DNA of 64,000 nt from Schizonepeta tenuifolia. Lineage: Eukaryota; Streptophyta; Magnoliopsida; Lamiales; Lamiaceae. The notes under the pieces are model-generated. The model was given only the letters and a program-made list of their open reading frames with translations. It was not told the DNA's origin and ran no database searches. Position 1 is the stretch's first letter; every line of letters starts with the position of its first letter. Position numbers and translations under genes: made by a program. Below, in pieces: positions 23,901 to 34,767 of the stretch. The stretch lies in the NCBI GenBank assembly GCA_029490685.1, contig CM055959.1:99977733-100041732 (forward strand), read 5' to 3'.

Positions 23901-24395
23901 TCATCCTCATATCAACTCCCATTGATTGAAAACTAGGAAGATGATATAAAGCAGCCACCAAAATCCATGCTATATACCTGAAGGAAGAAACACTTAAATT
24001 ACTAAAACTATTGTAATCCTTTGACAAAGTTGTTCTGAAGCAGTTACTATAGATAGAAAAAGAATTTGATGAGATCTATTGAAAAGAGAAACATACCAGC
24101 GACTGAAGTTTGAATAACTTGGTTTTATCGTTTTGCCTATAAAAGGGGAAGAAAAGAAATAGAAGAACCCCAGCAAGCATGCGTACATAGACCACCACTT
24201 AATATTGCTGTCTAATTTCTGAATAAGAGTGTGCATGTTATCTGATGATATGAAAAATAGGCATCCTATAAAAACAGCAATGACAGCATGTCGTGAATGC
24301 TCGTGCGGATATGGATACGTGTGAGTGAATATAGTCCTAACTGTCTCCATCTTTAGAGTCTCCAATAAACCAGAGTTCGATTTGGGAGAGCCCAT
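17972..24395 (-). CDS. multi-pass membrane calcineurin-like metallophosphoesterase
   Basis: Fifteen exons join in frame: 24395-24097, 23977-23752, 23678-23433, 23349-23231, 22846-22748, 22653-22566, 22239-22010, 21140-20956, 20779-20580, 20074-19742, 19667-19566, 19431-19134, 18893-18745, 18666-18382 and 18181-17972. The product is 1022 residues. The N-terminal third has several hydrophobic helices (residues about 30-210). The central domain carries metallophosphoesterase motifs in order: GGDLAYPNP, GNHDWFDG, MTHEPNW and GDLHHY. More membrane helices follow (residues about 680-930), before a soluble serine/basic tail. The metal-binding D, N and H residues of the last motifs are present. The classical first DxH motif is not obvious. 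I recognise this as a plant-conserved membrane phosphoesterase family, but I know no established substrate. Confidence 0.9.
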
Positions 24396-24771
24396 GATGC
24401 TCTCTTTATATATATGTCACTTGTTCAGATATAGCACGGTCTTTTCTTGCAAGATAGAAGATACTACTGCACAACCAAAACCAGCAAATGAATCCTGAAA
24501 GTTTTCCAACGAAAACCACAAGGAATGATTGTTAGAATTAAAATTAACTTTTCAACATGCACTTCAAACTAAAAAGCAAATATATTATGGTCCATCTAAT
24601 TCAACTGGGCCAAATAATTATCAGAACTTAGAAATATCAAACTTGGTTATCAACTTTGCAATGCGCAGAGGCCCAATGATGGACCAAAGGTTTCAAAGGC
24701 TTGTAATTGAGCCGTAAACATCTGCCTGAGGCTATTGTCCCCCAAGCCAAATCGATCCATTTTCACGTGGC

Positions 24772-25164
24772 TTCTAGTCTAGAATTCAAACTAATTCTAT
24801 GTTCAAGTCGAAACAAGTATTATCGGAATACACATGTTAGACAACCACGAGTTTCTTTTCTCATGATTGATTCAACAATCTTGATCCCACTTTAGATATC
24901 AAGCCATAATCTCATGTTATTCTAGAATTCACAATAATTCTACGTTCAAATCAAAACACCCATGTTAGACAGTCATGACTCACGAGCTTCTTTTATGATT
25001 GATTCGACAATCTTGCACAATCTGACGTTAGTCTAGAATTCAAACTAATTCTATGTTCAAGTCGAAACAAGTCTAATCGGAACACATGTTAATTAATGAT
25101 GAGCTTCGTTTCTTATGATCGATTCGACAATCTTGGTTCCATTTTATTCAAACCATAATCTCAC
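24772..25164. repeat. three degenerate tandem units (about 110-145 bp)
   Basis: TCTAGAATTCAAACTAATTC-type starts occur at 24778, 24922 and 25033. Each is followed by ATGTTCAAGTCGAAACAAGT, ACACATGTTA and ATTCGACAATCTTG. Units 1 and 3 are closest; unit 2 is shorter. The array lies in the presumed leader intron of the phosphoesterase gene. Confidence 0.8.
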
Positions 25165-25468
25165 GGGAAATTCAACTTCTAATTTAGTTTTTCAGCAAGT
25201 CGTGTGAAACTTAAATTATTAAGGAGAAATTCATGTTACGATGAGAAACCTTCGAATTAAAAGTCTAATGCTAATATGGTTTCATAACCAGCACGTGGAC
25301 TATCCAGCACCATAACCACCGCAATCCAAAGCTACCACCGCATTATCCCCGAGTTCAACCACCATTTACAGTACGGCTATCTAGAAAAGCCCCGCAACAA
25401 CAAAAAAACATGAACAAATTCAAAAAAAACAAAAAACTACTCAAATTAGGCCGAGGACTTAAGCTCAC

Positions 25469-25700
25469 CGTCGTTCTCCGATATCAAGCAATCCGGAATC
25501 AACCAACATCCGTCGTCGTCCTCGCGGTCTCCGTCGCAGAAATGGCGGCTTCCTCTCTTCCCGGCAACCAAGTTCGCGGCAGATTGAAATCGTGAATGAT
25601 GATGAAACCGAGAACGTTCAAATTGCCGCGCTAAAATTGAAAATCTTAGGGTTTTCCGAGATTGAGGAAGTTAAAATGTTGAAAGAGGCGGAGATGAAAG
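25469..25700 (-). promoter_or_regulatory. probable non-coding leader exon of the phosphoesterase gene
   Basis: A GC-richer island of about 230 bases ends on the minus strand at a good donor, GAACGACG|GTGAGCTTAAG. It lacks a long ORF and lies about 1.1 kb upstream of the start codon at 24395. It is best read as the first, untranslated exon with the core promoter to its right. This is inference from composition and donor quality. Confidence 0.4.
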
Positions 25701-25826
25701 AGATGCGGAGAGGGAGAATCGAGAAATATGGTTATAGATTTGTTCAATTTGGGAAAATTGAATTGAAGTGATTAAGAAAAGGAATGTCTGAAAAGGAAGC
25801 ATTTTTGGCATATTCTTTGTATGCGA

Positions 25827-25852
25827 AAACACACACACACACACACACACGC
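25827..25852. repeat. (CA)n microsatellite
   Basis: About 12 perfect CA units lie just upstream of the probable phosphoesterase leader exon. Confidence 0.9.
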
Positions 25853-25967
25853 AGTGCGGTTCGTCACCGTCCTTGCTAAAAATGGACACGTCATCATTTT
25901 AGATCCTAATCCTACCGCGTTAATTGAATTTTTTAGCACCAATTAGACTTGTGTTGCAAAATAAGAC

Positions 25968-26311
25968 CTCCGTCTCACCCCAATTGTCCTAATTTTTTTG
26001 GCACAGGAATTATAATTAAGGATAAAAAATATGTTTAGTGGAGTTATTAAAGTGAAATAAAATAGGTAGAAAGAAAGTGAATAATGAAATAAAGTGGAAT
26101 AAAATAGGTAAAGAGAGTGAATAGTGAAATAAAATGAATAGAGAGATAAGGAAAATAGTGAATGACACAGAAAATGAGGAGAAAAGTAGGTCGAAAGGTG
26201 TAAAGTGAGTGTAATTAACGAACTAATTATTTCCAGAAAAAAAAAATAGGACAACTGAAATGGGACACCCGAAATAGAAAGTGGGACAACTGGAGTGGGA
26301 CGGAAGGAGTA
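25968..26311. mobile_element. Stowaway-like MITE
   Basis: The left end CTCCGTCTCACCCCAATTGTCC and the right end GTGGGACGGAAGGAG are inverted relatives of the Stowaway CTCCCTCCGTCCC terminus, with TA beside the right end. The interior is GAAATAAAATGAA-rich and non-coding. Confidence 0.7.
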
Positions 26312-26332
26312 TAGTACTTTTGTCTTAGTCTT

Positions 26333-27034
26333 AGGATGTGCTTACTTTGATGAAAATATTTTTGTTGGAAAATGATTTGGAAAATAATGAATAAAGAAAG
26401 ATGAGAAAATATTAATATTTCCATCATTTTTTTTCACATGTTTAGTAGGATGGAAAAAAAAACACATCGTCCCTCCTCCCCTTCCCAATTTTTACGTCTT
26501 TTATGTATTGGAAAATTATCACACCCCTCCCACCATGTTAATATTTTCCACAATTAGTAAAAAATAGATGGAAAAAGGGTTGTTCGGAAAAGTTATTCAT
26601 CTTGCCCGAAGAAAATTAACCAATATAGTAAATATGTGAAAATAATGGAAAAAGAGTGGAAATGGTACGTTTACTTTGATGGAAAAGTTTTCATTGGAAA
26701 ATGATGGATAAAAAAAGATGAGAAGATATTAATATTTTCAACTATTCTTATCACATGTTTACTAGGATGGAAATAAAAATTATCACATAGTCATCGCTCC
26801 TATTCCTTCCTTTTTTTTTCAGCCTTTTGTCCTATGAAAAATATTATCGCACCTCTCCCTCACATGTTAATATTATCCACAATTAGAGAGAAAATGATGG
26901 AAAAAGGAGTTGCCTGTAAAAATTATGCATCTTATCCGAGGAAAATTAACGAACGTAGTAAACATGTGAAAATAATAGAAAAAATGGTGAAAATATCTAT
27001 TTTTCACTCTTTTCCATCAAAATAAACGCATCCT
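26333..27034. mobile_element. MITE-like element, two head-to-tail units
   Basis: The ends GGATGTGCTTACTTTGATG and CATCAAAATAAACGCATCC are inverted repeats. A second TACGTTTACTTTGATGG at about 26666 marks an internal junction, so two related units of about 330-370 bp are fused. The words (ATGTTAATATTTTCCACAATTAG, GAAAATTAACCAATATAGTAAA-type) match the element at 16768, so both belong to one family. Confidence 0.6.
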
Positions 27035-27178
27035 TACAAGTAGGCCTCTCTTTTTAATAATTAGCCGCTAATCGAGATGCAACAATCTACTGGTACTAAT
27101 TAATTTGAAGGAAATTCGTAGTATTAGAAAATTTTGGTCTGAATCACACATAAGAGGTATAATGCATTAGAAAAATTA

Positions 27179-27815
27179 CTAGTGTGTAACCCGTCGAAAT
27201 TCGACGGGAATTACATCGTTATAGTTTACAAATATATAAATTCAAAAATACTTTTTTAAAAGTGATTTTAACAAATCATTAAAATAATTCTTACATGAAG
27301 GATCGTCTCGTTACGAATAAGTGTTGCATGAAATATCATCTCATGTATTAACGGATAATCAATATATGCATTTAAAAATAATTTGAAAATAATTCAATAC
27401 ATTTTTCAAAGTGATATAATTTAACAAATCATTGTAAAGAATACAAACTCGTTGGGACAACAAGTTTAATATGAATGACCGTCTCATTGAAAATAAGTGT
27501 TTTATGAAGGATCATCTCGTGTAGAAATTGTTGACACTTGACACAAAATCACCTTACATTTTTATTTATAAATATAATTTTGAAAATAATTTAATAACTG
27601 TACATGAATAATCGTCTCGTTGCAAATAAGTGTCACACGGTGTAGAATTTATTGACGTGGAATCCCTTTACATTTTAATTTATAAATATAATTCAAAAAA
27701 TATTTCAATTCTCTGCTTTTAATTGATATATTTGACCAATTATTGCAAATAAGTGTTGTAATATTCATCTTATAAAACTTGATGATAATGGATATCCAAT
27801 ATATATAAAGAGAGA
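27179..27815 (-). mobile_element. Helitron-like element, putative 3' terminus at 27179
   Basis: On the minus strand, a perfect hairpin CCCGTCGAATTTCGACGGG is followed by TTACACA and CTAG, with T next. That is the 3' end structure of plant Helitrons (hairpin, short spacer, CTRR, insertion before T). To the right, a degenerate motif (ATCGTCTCGTT-AAATAAGTGT) recurs at about 27300, 27475 and 27607. The 5' end is uncertain; TCTCTTTATATATATTGG near 27815 is only a candidate. No RepHel protein is encoded. Confidence 0.5.
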
Positions 27816-28818
27816 CATAGACGTTACCAAAGTATTGCGAAATTCATTGGAAGAGTGTTACGTGCCTATATAAAATAATAATTATAATATAAAATATGTT
27901 AAGGAGAGATAAACTCGAGTGATCACAATGCCTGTTTTTAAGCTAAAATCACCAAAAATATACTTTTCTGAAATTCAAATCACATTTTTTATATTTGTAC
28001 CCATTACAAATGTACTCATCAAGCATTTCTCAAACTTGAACCCGTTTAGATTTTCTTTATTCATGTCCGTCTTAAAGTTGATTAAAAATTGATTTCACTA
28101 TCCAAACCGCCTAATTCGTTTGGTAAAACCTGTTAATGACCTGCTAAAAATTCGAATACTTTAAAGTCAACATTATAAATAGTAAAAATACTAAAAAGAT
28201 TATAACTAAAATAAAATATCAATTTAAAAATTTATTAAAATAAATGTCAAAACAATTACTAACAAAACATCTAGCATGACTATTATACAATTGATATCTC
28301 GTAAAATGTTCAAATAATATTAGTATTTATAAATCAAATCAATTCATTATCATCACTAACCAAATATGTTTTTTTTTTTTTTAAAACTTCACTACTCGTC
28401 ATAATCATCTCTTTCCTTCTATTAGTTATCTATACTAAATAAGCACCCATTTACTATTACATTATTTATGATAAACTATTTTACCTTGCTTTTAATCACA
28501 ATAGATTTGTTATAACCCAGCAACCCATGTGGAATCACTAATAATAATACAAAATTAATTAAAGACGGATCAAATATTCAATTACAGAAACACGAAAATC
28601 AAACTAATTAATAAACACGAATACTGTAAACTTTTTTTTTTCAATTAATCTCGCTTACAAAACCTCTAACTTTACTCAAAAGAAAATTCACAGATGATTA
28701 ATACTAAAAAAAATTCTTACATAAAAATTAAATATTAAATTACTAGAAATGATAAAAATAAAATAAAAACAATACTACAATATTTAGAAAACATAGCCGT
28801 TGGAAAAAAAAAGAATAA
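27816..28818. other. AT-rich intergenic stretch
   Basis: No genes or delimited elements were seen. The last 60 bases resemble the sequence just left of the second Harbinger ORF copy (42030-42090), so the left arm of the broken element probably begins here. Confidence 0.45.
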
Positions 28819-29877
28819 CTAGGCCCATCCGCGGCGGCGCTTGACGTCGTTGAGCAACATCATATGGAACTGCATCTGCTCCGGCGTGTAATTTGACGTA
28901 TCCGTGTTGATGATCTTCAAATCGGCGAGGTCTTGTTTCGCCCGAGCACGCTCCCTCATTGCCTCGGCGAGGCTGTTCTTCGCCGCGGCGAGGTTGTTTA
29001 GCCGGTCATTTGTTGAGGAGACCATCTACCCAAACTCCTCCTCGTTGAGCTTCTTCTTTCCCTTTCCTCTGGTCGCCCTCGCCTCCGCCTTTGCCGCGTC
29101 TCGTCCCTGTGGACGAGGGGGAGCCGTGTTTTTCTCTTCGGTTGCCTCGCTCGATCCGTGCAGCGTTCCAGATGAGGTGTAGGCATTCTCTGCCGTATTC
29201 TTCGTCCACTTCATGGACGGAACGTCGGGAAATTCTTGGTGGAGGAATTTGGGGTAGTCCGCCAAAATTTCCCAGGCACCAAAATGTTTGAAGTAGCTCC
29301 CTTCATGGGCATGATATAACTCCTGGGCTTGCTCCCTGACCATGTCGTCGGAGGCGCCGCTCTGTCTTTTCTTCTCCGCCTTGTCGAAGGCTATCATCCA
29401 CTCCTTCACCCAGTGGGAGATCCGGCCGAATAAGCTCTTCACCGTCTTTGTGTTGAGGTCGTCGTTGAACATGGCGTTGTACCTCTCTGCCACACGCCCC
29501 CAGTACTTGTCGCCACTTTGATCTCGTCCGAGGATGGAATTGCATGTCTCCTCTTTCCAGATTTGGGCGACGGCGGTGCCTTGTTCCACCGTGTAATTGC
29601 GCCTCTTTGGTTTGGCGTCGGCGTACGGACGAGAAGGTTGAGGGACAATTGCGAGGGCCTTTCCCTTGGCTTTGCAGCGTTGCTTTCCCTTGGCTTTGGC
29701 CTGTGCCGGCTCCGATGAGGGACTATCCTTGTCGCCAATCACGGTGTGGAAGGACTCGCCGACGGACGAGTTGAGGTTGATGGTATCGAGCCCCGCGCTG
29801 GTGTATCCGCCGTATTGCCTGTCGTCCGCCATTTCAGGGGGACACCACGACGACGAGTAAGGATTGTTCGGATCCAT
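28819..29877 (-). pseudogene. PIF/Harbinger ORF1-type protein (SANT/NAM-associated), copy 1, broken
   Basis: The frame starts MDPNNPYSSSW and runs 352 codons to a stop at 28819, interrupted by one in-frame TAG at 29023-29025. A lysine-rich low-complexity stretch is followed by a trihelix/SANT-like domain: YTVEQGTAVAQIW, DKYWGRVAERYNA, KSLFGRISHWVKEW. The conserved SGASDDMV...A..LY segment follows, then KHFGAWEILADYPKFL, and an alanine/glutamate-rich coiled-coil tail. This is the family of plant Harbinger accessory proteins that databases often mislabel as glutathione S-transferase T3-like or NAM-associated. In known systems the partner DDE transposase is a second gene, and none is present here. 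Copy 2 reads through where this copy has its stop. No complete inverted termini survive, and the right side is cut at about 30098 by a Stowaway-like element. Confidence 0.8.
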
Positions 29878-30122
29878 TTGTGAGATGGTAATATGAATTT
29901 TATGCGAAAAAATATGTAATTATAGGAGAAATGTGGATATTTGAGGTGTGAAAATGGTGTGGTGAAATGTGATATTTATAGTTGTAAAATGTGGTAATAA
30001 AAAAAAATCAAAATCGGCAATATAGCCGTTTTGAACCGTTTGCAATCTAGCCGTTGTCCGATTTTTTATTTTTATTTTTTATGTATGGCGCGTGCATTAA
30101 AGTGGATTTTATCGTATTATAT

Positions 30123-30409
30123 ACTTCATATGTCTTGTTCAATAAGTCTCATTTTGTCATTTCAGGTGTCCCACTCAATAAGTCTCATTTCCTTATTTGA
30201 CAAAGATTAATACGATAAAATCCACTTTATGTCACACTCAAACGTGAATAGTATTGTTTACTTTATTGTACAGTATTTTTCCACTCAATCCATTCTAACA
30301 TCAACAATAAAATACTACCTTAATCACACTCTTTATCATCTAACTCTATTTTTCTTAATTTCCGTGTCCATCCCAAATAGAATTTATTGAACGGGACAAA
30401 GGGAGTATA
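30123..30409. mobile_element. Stowaway-like MITE, long type, copy 1
   Basis: The right end GAACGGGACAAAGGGAG pairs with the degenerate left end CTTCATATGTCTTGTTC. The internal text AATAAGTCTCATTT, TGTCACACTCAAACGTGAA and AAAATACTACCTTAATCACA matches the element at 40096 in inverse orientation. An extra inverted scrap of its interior (30098-30120) lies at the left junction, so the insertion has been rearranged. Confidence 0.75.
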
Positions 30410-31311
30410 TAATAAATTATTTTTTGTTTACTTTGTGTATATGATTTGATTATGATGCTAAAATATATTTTTGCATTAATTTGAAGCTACAAAAAAGTTG
30501 AACTTCCATATCATAATTGCTCTAGTAAATAACTAAAGAAAATAGATCAACGGGAGATAGAAAGCTAGAAGAGAAACAAACTAATTATAATTATCGAAAT
30601 TTCTCCCACTTTAATGCAGCAAAAAAACGTTTTAAATCAATGTATGTATTCCAAGTCAAACGAAAAAAGAAGTCAATGTATTTATTCCAAGTCAAAAAAC
30701 AGAAAAGTCAATGTACCTATAATGTTTTGTTTTACTAGATTCTAGTATTTTTATTTATTTATTTATTTATTTTTGAGAGAAATCTAGTATTATCTTTTTG
30801 TTTTTTCGTTTATTTGCACGCAAGAAGTCTTTTACTAGTACATCCATTTTTTTTTATCATTGGATGCTTGTCTTAATATATTTCGTCTCAAGAGGTTTAT
30901 GTGCAAAATTATTATTTATTTTTCTAAGATATTGTACCATTTATTTAATGCAATTGTCTAATTACTATCAAGAACTTAATATTTTCTATGGATTAAATTG
31001 TACAGATATAATAACATGCCGTGTCATTTTGAAGTAGTTTCTTAGTTTGCATATGAATTAGTAAATAGTTTCTTGTTCAAAGGGGTAATCGTCTGCATTG
31101 ATGTGAAAATCTACATTTTAATAAAAAAACTAATCTAGCGTCTTAGCTTTTATTTGTTTATTTTAATCAATCTTTTATTGATGTGTACTTAACCATTTTT
31201 AATTTCCGTCAAAAAAAACCATTTTTTTATTTATTTTGATAAATCTTCTAAATTATACTTCGTCTATGTATGGTAGAGCTATCTTTCCTTTTTTGTCAGT
31301 CCTGAATAGTA

Positions 31312-31499
31312 CTCCCTCCATCCCAATTACAAGGTCTCACTTTTCTTTTAGGGGTGCCCCAATAACAAGGTTTCATTCCAAAAATAGAAACAATTAACTC
31401 TTCAAAAGCTGTATGACCCACCACTTTTCATTCATTTACTCTTGTTTCTTAATACCCGTGCCAAAAAAAATGAGACCATGTTATTTTGACGGAGGGAGT
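31312..31499. mobile_element. Stowaway-like MITE, short type (188 bp)
   Basis: Both ends fit the CTCCCTCC terminus: ACTCCCTCCATCCCA on the left and TGACGGAGGGAGTA on the right, with TA at each edge. The interior contains TCTCACTTTTC and AAAACCTTTGAAG-like words shared with the copy at 35344. Confidence 0.85.
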
Positions 31500-31576
31500 A
31501 GAGCAATTCCATTTTGGGACTTCACCCCACCATTAACTTATTAATTTCTCCACTCACAAAAGTGAATCTCTTTCTT

Positions 31577-31712
31577 TAGAAATTCTTGTGTGGTATACAT
31601 GTAGTACACCCACCACTCACATATTAATATTTTAATAATATAAATTATAATATTAAAATAATATTATGTTAATGGTGGGTGTACTACATGTACACCCACA
31701 CAAGAATTTCTT
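31577..31712. mobile_element. near-perfect palindromic element with 9-bp target duplication
   Basis: Arms of about 38 bases (AGAAATTCTTGTGTGG ... GTAGTACACCCACCA and its complement) flank an AT-only centre, so the whole 136 bp can fold into one hairpin. CTCTTTCTT lies on both sides (31568-31576 and 31713-31721). A 9-bp duplication is typical of Mutator-like elements. Confidence 0.8.
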
Positions 31713-32218
31713 CTCTTTCTTCACCAACTTAACAACTATATTTTATTATTTATTTCTCCACTCACAATTAACTTTTATCAAAATTGGTGTTGCCATTAAA
31801 GCGTTCTACTACTTATGGACGGAAAGAGTAATAAGCTATGGAGTATAATACACTCGAAATATGTCAGATGTTTGAATTCACGTCGTTTGATTTGCCGGCC
31901 ATTTTAATCCATCGCACACTCTAGATGGCCAAGTATATGTCACGTCAATTTCAATTTGACGAAATTATAAATAGTCGGAAAAAATTGAACAAAGTGATAA
32001 GTTCGTTAATTTAAATACAAAACTATAAGTTGATGTATGGAATAGAAGAACCTAATTTTCATGCACTAAAACTCATAATAATAGCACACTGCACGTTGAA
32101 AGCGACAATTGACAATCATCAACTTGAGTGTGAAATCACAACATTCACGCTTGTATAAATTTAAGAAAATAATTCCACAAATTTAAGAATGTATGGTTTA
32201 CCAGCCTTATGTGATTTA

Positions 32219-32300
32219 TAGACTACTACACAAGCACGAAAATTTACTTAATGCGCATTAAAGTTAACGGCTGCGGGTTCCCACGAATTAAAAAAATAAT
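32219..32300 (+). repeat. retroposon 3' tail, copy 1
   Basis: The block CTACTACACAAG, GTGCGCATT/CC-like, GGCTGCGGGTTCCCAC and A-rich tail recurs at 34768-34853 in the same orientation. A diverged partial copy lies near 37014. A conserved 3' block with a poly(A) end suggests 5'-truncated LINE or SINE insertions. Confidence 0.55.
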
Positions 32301-32536
32301 AATAATACTTCCACAAATCTTATTCTAAATATGATCGTATCAATTGTGTAGTGATACAAAAAATAATACTACATCTATACACAATCAACTCAACAAAATA
32401 CAACAACTCAACCTTCCAATTTCCCCCCTCTAACCTAGAGTATAGTAATCAAGTAATAAATTACAAAAATAAATAATACCACCAAAAATAATTGTTACCT
32501 CCATTCTCCTATAAATAAATAAATACTACCTTTCCT

Positions 32537-34090
32537 TCATTTCCATTTATAACCCCCTTCTTGCTCCTTCACTCTTCTCAAAACCCCTTCCACAGCCACA
32601 TCAAATGCATCTTTCATACCCTCCAATCCCTTATTATTATTTGCATATACAATTTTTGGAATATATTTAATTATTTTTTCCCTCATTTTTTCCACCTTTT
32701 CTTTGCTAATATTGTTAAGCACCTCTACTATCGACGTCCCATTTTTTACCTCATTTCGGTGGATAAAAACCGAGTAACTCTCCGGTTCACCCGGCAAGAA
32801 CCACTTGTACTGCAGGTAGGCGGTTCGGTACCAGAAAAAAACCGGTACCGAACCGGCTAGCATGCAGTCGAAAATCGAGCGGCGAGTGAAGCTATCGCCT
32901 CTCGGCTGCAAGCAGAAATCCGAGTCGAGAAAAGCCTCGAGTATGGCCGAGCTGCCGTTCGCGCATTTCGAACCGCCGCAGTCGACGACGCGGCACGAAC
33001 CCGGTTCGGAGCCGCACTGGTTCAATAGAATCCCGCGGAAATCGTTTTTTATGAACCCGCGGGTGGCACCGGCGAAGGAGAAGAGCGTGCGGCGCGGGCG
33101 GCGCCGCACGAAGTCCTGCCACGCCGCGACGTCCGCGGCCGAACCGGGGTGGAAACCGGTCGGGTACGGGACCGCGACGTCGAAGTAGTCCCACGGGTTC
33201 CGCTCGATGAGGAGGCGCGTGATGTTACGCATCTGCGGCATGTAGATGCAGCTGGAGCCCCAGTCGCTGCCGCGGGAGCGGGAGCGGCGGAAGTCCCACG
33301 ATATCCGCCCCAGCGTGATGAAGTGATCCCAACCGCCGGATTTTTGGAAGTGCGGCTGATCGGCCACCCAGTCGAGCATCAATTTGCAGTGGCGGTCGCG
33401 CTCCGCCTCCGTCGAGTTCTTCGTGAAGAGCGAGTGCTCGATCGCGAGGCCGACGTAGAACGGGATGTAGAAGGCGGCGGCGGCGGACGGCTCCGCCGTC
33501 CGGCACCGGTAATTCAGCATCCGGTGGTGGTAGATGAGCTCCAGCGAGAACTGATCGGTCCAAAACCACGCGCCGCTCACGTTCCCCGGCACTATTCGAG
33601 AAATCGCGGCGGCGGCGGATTTGCCGAAACCTAAATTGGATAGGGCGTCGCAGCGGGAGGACCAAGGGTTTATGCCGTCGCAGTTTTTCACGATTTCGGC
33701 GTTGAATTGCGGCGGCAGGTCGTAGACGTAGACTTTTCCGTAAGGGCAACTCGCCGGAGAATCAATTGTGTCGCCGGCGGAAGGAGAACCAGGAATTTTG
33801 TCGCCGGCGGCCGTAGAATCAGGAATTGAGTCGCCGGCGAGGCGGATCGAATTGAGGTTTTCAACGGCGGGGGAGGGGCGGGGGGTGGCGGCGGAGAGGG
33901 AGAAGTGGAGGGAAGGGGCGGAGAGGAGGAGGAGGAGCTGGAGGAGGAGGACGGCGAGGAAGAACCATGTGTGGCGGTGGTGGAGGGAGAGGTAGGGTTT
34001 GAGGGAGGTGAAGTAGGAGATTTTGCGGTCTAAAATGTGAGGGCTTTTCGGTTTGGAGTAGAGCGGAGGTTGGTCGGAGGCGGGAAGCAT
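32537..34090 (-). CDS. xyloglucan galactosyltransferase, XLT2-like (GT47, exostosin family)
   Basis: This single-exon gene encodes 517 residues from the ATG at 34090 (MLPASDQPP) to a stop at 32537. It is a type II Golgi membrane protein: a short cytosolic N-terminus, a hydrophobic anchor (residues about 43-62, WFFLAVLLLQLLLLLSAP), a proline/serine-rich stem, and then a GT47 exostosin domain. Visible motifs are CPYGKVYVYDLPPQFN, NPWDYFDVAVPYP, SFAGATRG, FCLQPRGDSFTRRSIFDCMLAGSVPVFF and LPGEPESYSVFI. The family transfers galactose to xyloglucan side chains, and XLT2 and MUR3 act on different xylosyl positions. I favour XLT2 for the MLP start and the length. The open frame extends 49 codons upstream of the ATG without a stop but has no earlier ATG. 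The GC content is far above the surroundings, as is common for intronless plant GT47 genes. Confidence 0.82.
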   Translation of the reverse strand: MLPASDQPPLYSKPKSPHILDRKISYFTSLKPYLSLHHRHTWFFLAVLLLQLLLLLSAPSLHFSLSAATPRPSPAVENLNSIRLAGDSIPDSTAAGDKIPGSPSAGDTIDSPASCPYGKVYVYDLPPQFNAEIVKNCDGINPWSSRCDALSNLGFGKSAAAAISRIVPGNVSGAWFWTDQFSLELIYHHRMLNYRCRTAEPSAAAAFYIPFYVGLAIEHSLFTKNSTEAERDRHCKLMLDWVADQPHFQKSGGWDHFITLGRISWDFRRSRSRGSDWGSSCIYMPQMRNITRLLIERNPWDYFDVAVPYPTGFHPGSAADVAAWQDFVRRRPRRTLFSFAGATRGFIKNDFRGILLNQCGSEPGSCRVVDCGGSKCANGSSAILEAFLDSDFCLQPRGDSFTRRSIFDCMLAGSVPVFFWYRTAYLQYKWFLPGEPESYSVFIHRNEVKNGTSIVEVLNNISKEKVEKMREKIIKYIPKIVYANNNKGLEGMKDAFDVAVEGVLRRVKEQEGGYKWK

Positions 34091-34767
34091 TTGTGGACGC
34101 GGCGGCGGAGGTGGTGTCGGTGGCGGCGGAGTGATTTCGTTAGCTGAAGGAATTGAAGGTTGTGGATTAATTTTTTTTGGATGATCACTTTTTTTTTTTG
34201 TGGACGCGTGCGATTTTGGGTTATCGCAAACCGACACCTATTTATTCATCAAGATGCTTAGCTTTCTCAAATTTTATTTAATTTATAAACCATTGTCCTA
34301 AACCTTGATTATTGCGTCAATTTAAAGTGGTATTATGACATTGGAGTAGCCAAAATTGATAACAATAAGGTTATTTAAATGTAGAAAATCTCAACTATTG
34401 ACTGTAGTTAATGGCTTTATGCAAATTAATTGCAAATTGCAATTACAGTCAACTTGAATTAAGTATGTATGAAATCTTATCTCTATTATCAAGTAGCAAT
34501 TTCATAATTGAAACCCAAAGTCAGAATCACATATAGATATTCAGAACTAGGCTTAAAATCAAAGATTAGATGGTAAATTATTTGAATGAGTTAGGATACA
34601 AAAGAGCTAATAGCTTCTTTCAATTTTCATTCGAATAAAAGTTGTTTAATTAGGTGGTCTTGTTCGAATGATATCAAGTTGATTTTTGTGCATTTCCATT
34701 TTTTTATCGAGCGTAAAAATCATTTCTACTTTCGCTGCATACGATACAGAGTAAATCGTTTCTTTTG

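Noticed and set aside
28904..29860. Several plus-strand open frames opposite the Harbinger ORF
   Set aside because: They are antisense shadows of the GC-rich minus-strand ORF, with arginine/serine-rich, domain-free translations.
29026..29877. Calling the 29-kb and 42-kb ORFs glutathione S-transferases
   Set aside because: Such proteins are often labelled GST T3-like, but the sequence shows a SANT/NAM-associated domain and no thioredoxin fold.
32862..33995. Long overlapping frames on both strands within the XLT2-like gene
   Set aside because: High GC content lowers stop frequency, and only the exostosin frame shows family motifs.
1..34090. A xyloglucan gene cluster formed by the fucosidase-like and XLT2-like genes
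   Set aside because: They lie 32 kb apart with unrelated genes between them, and nothing shows co-regulation.
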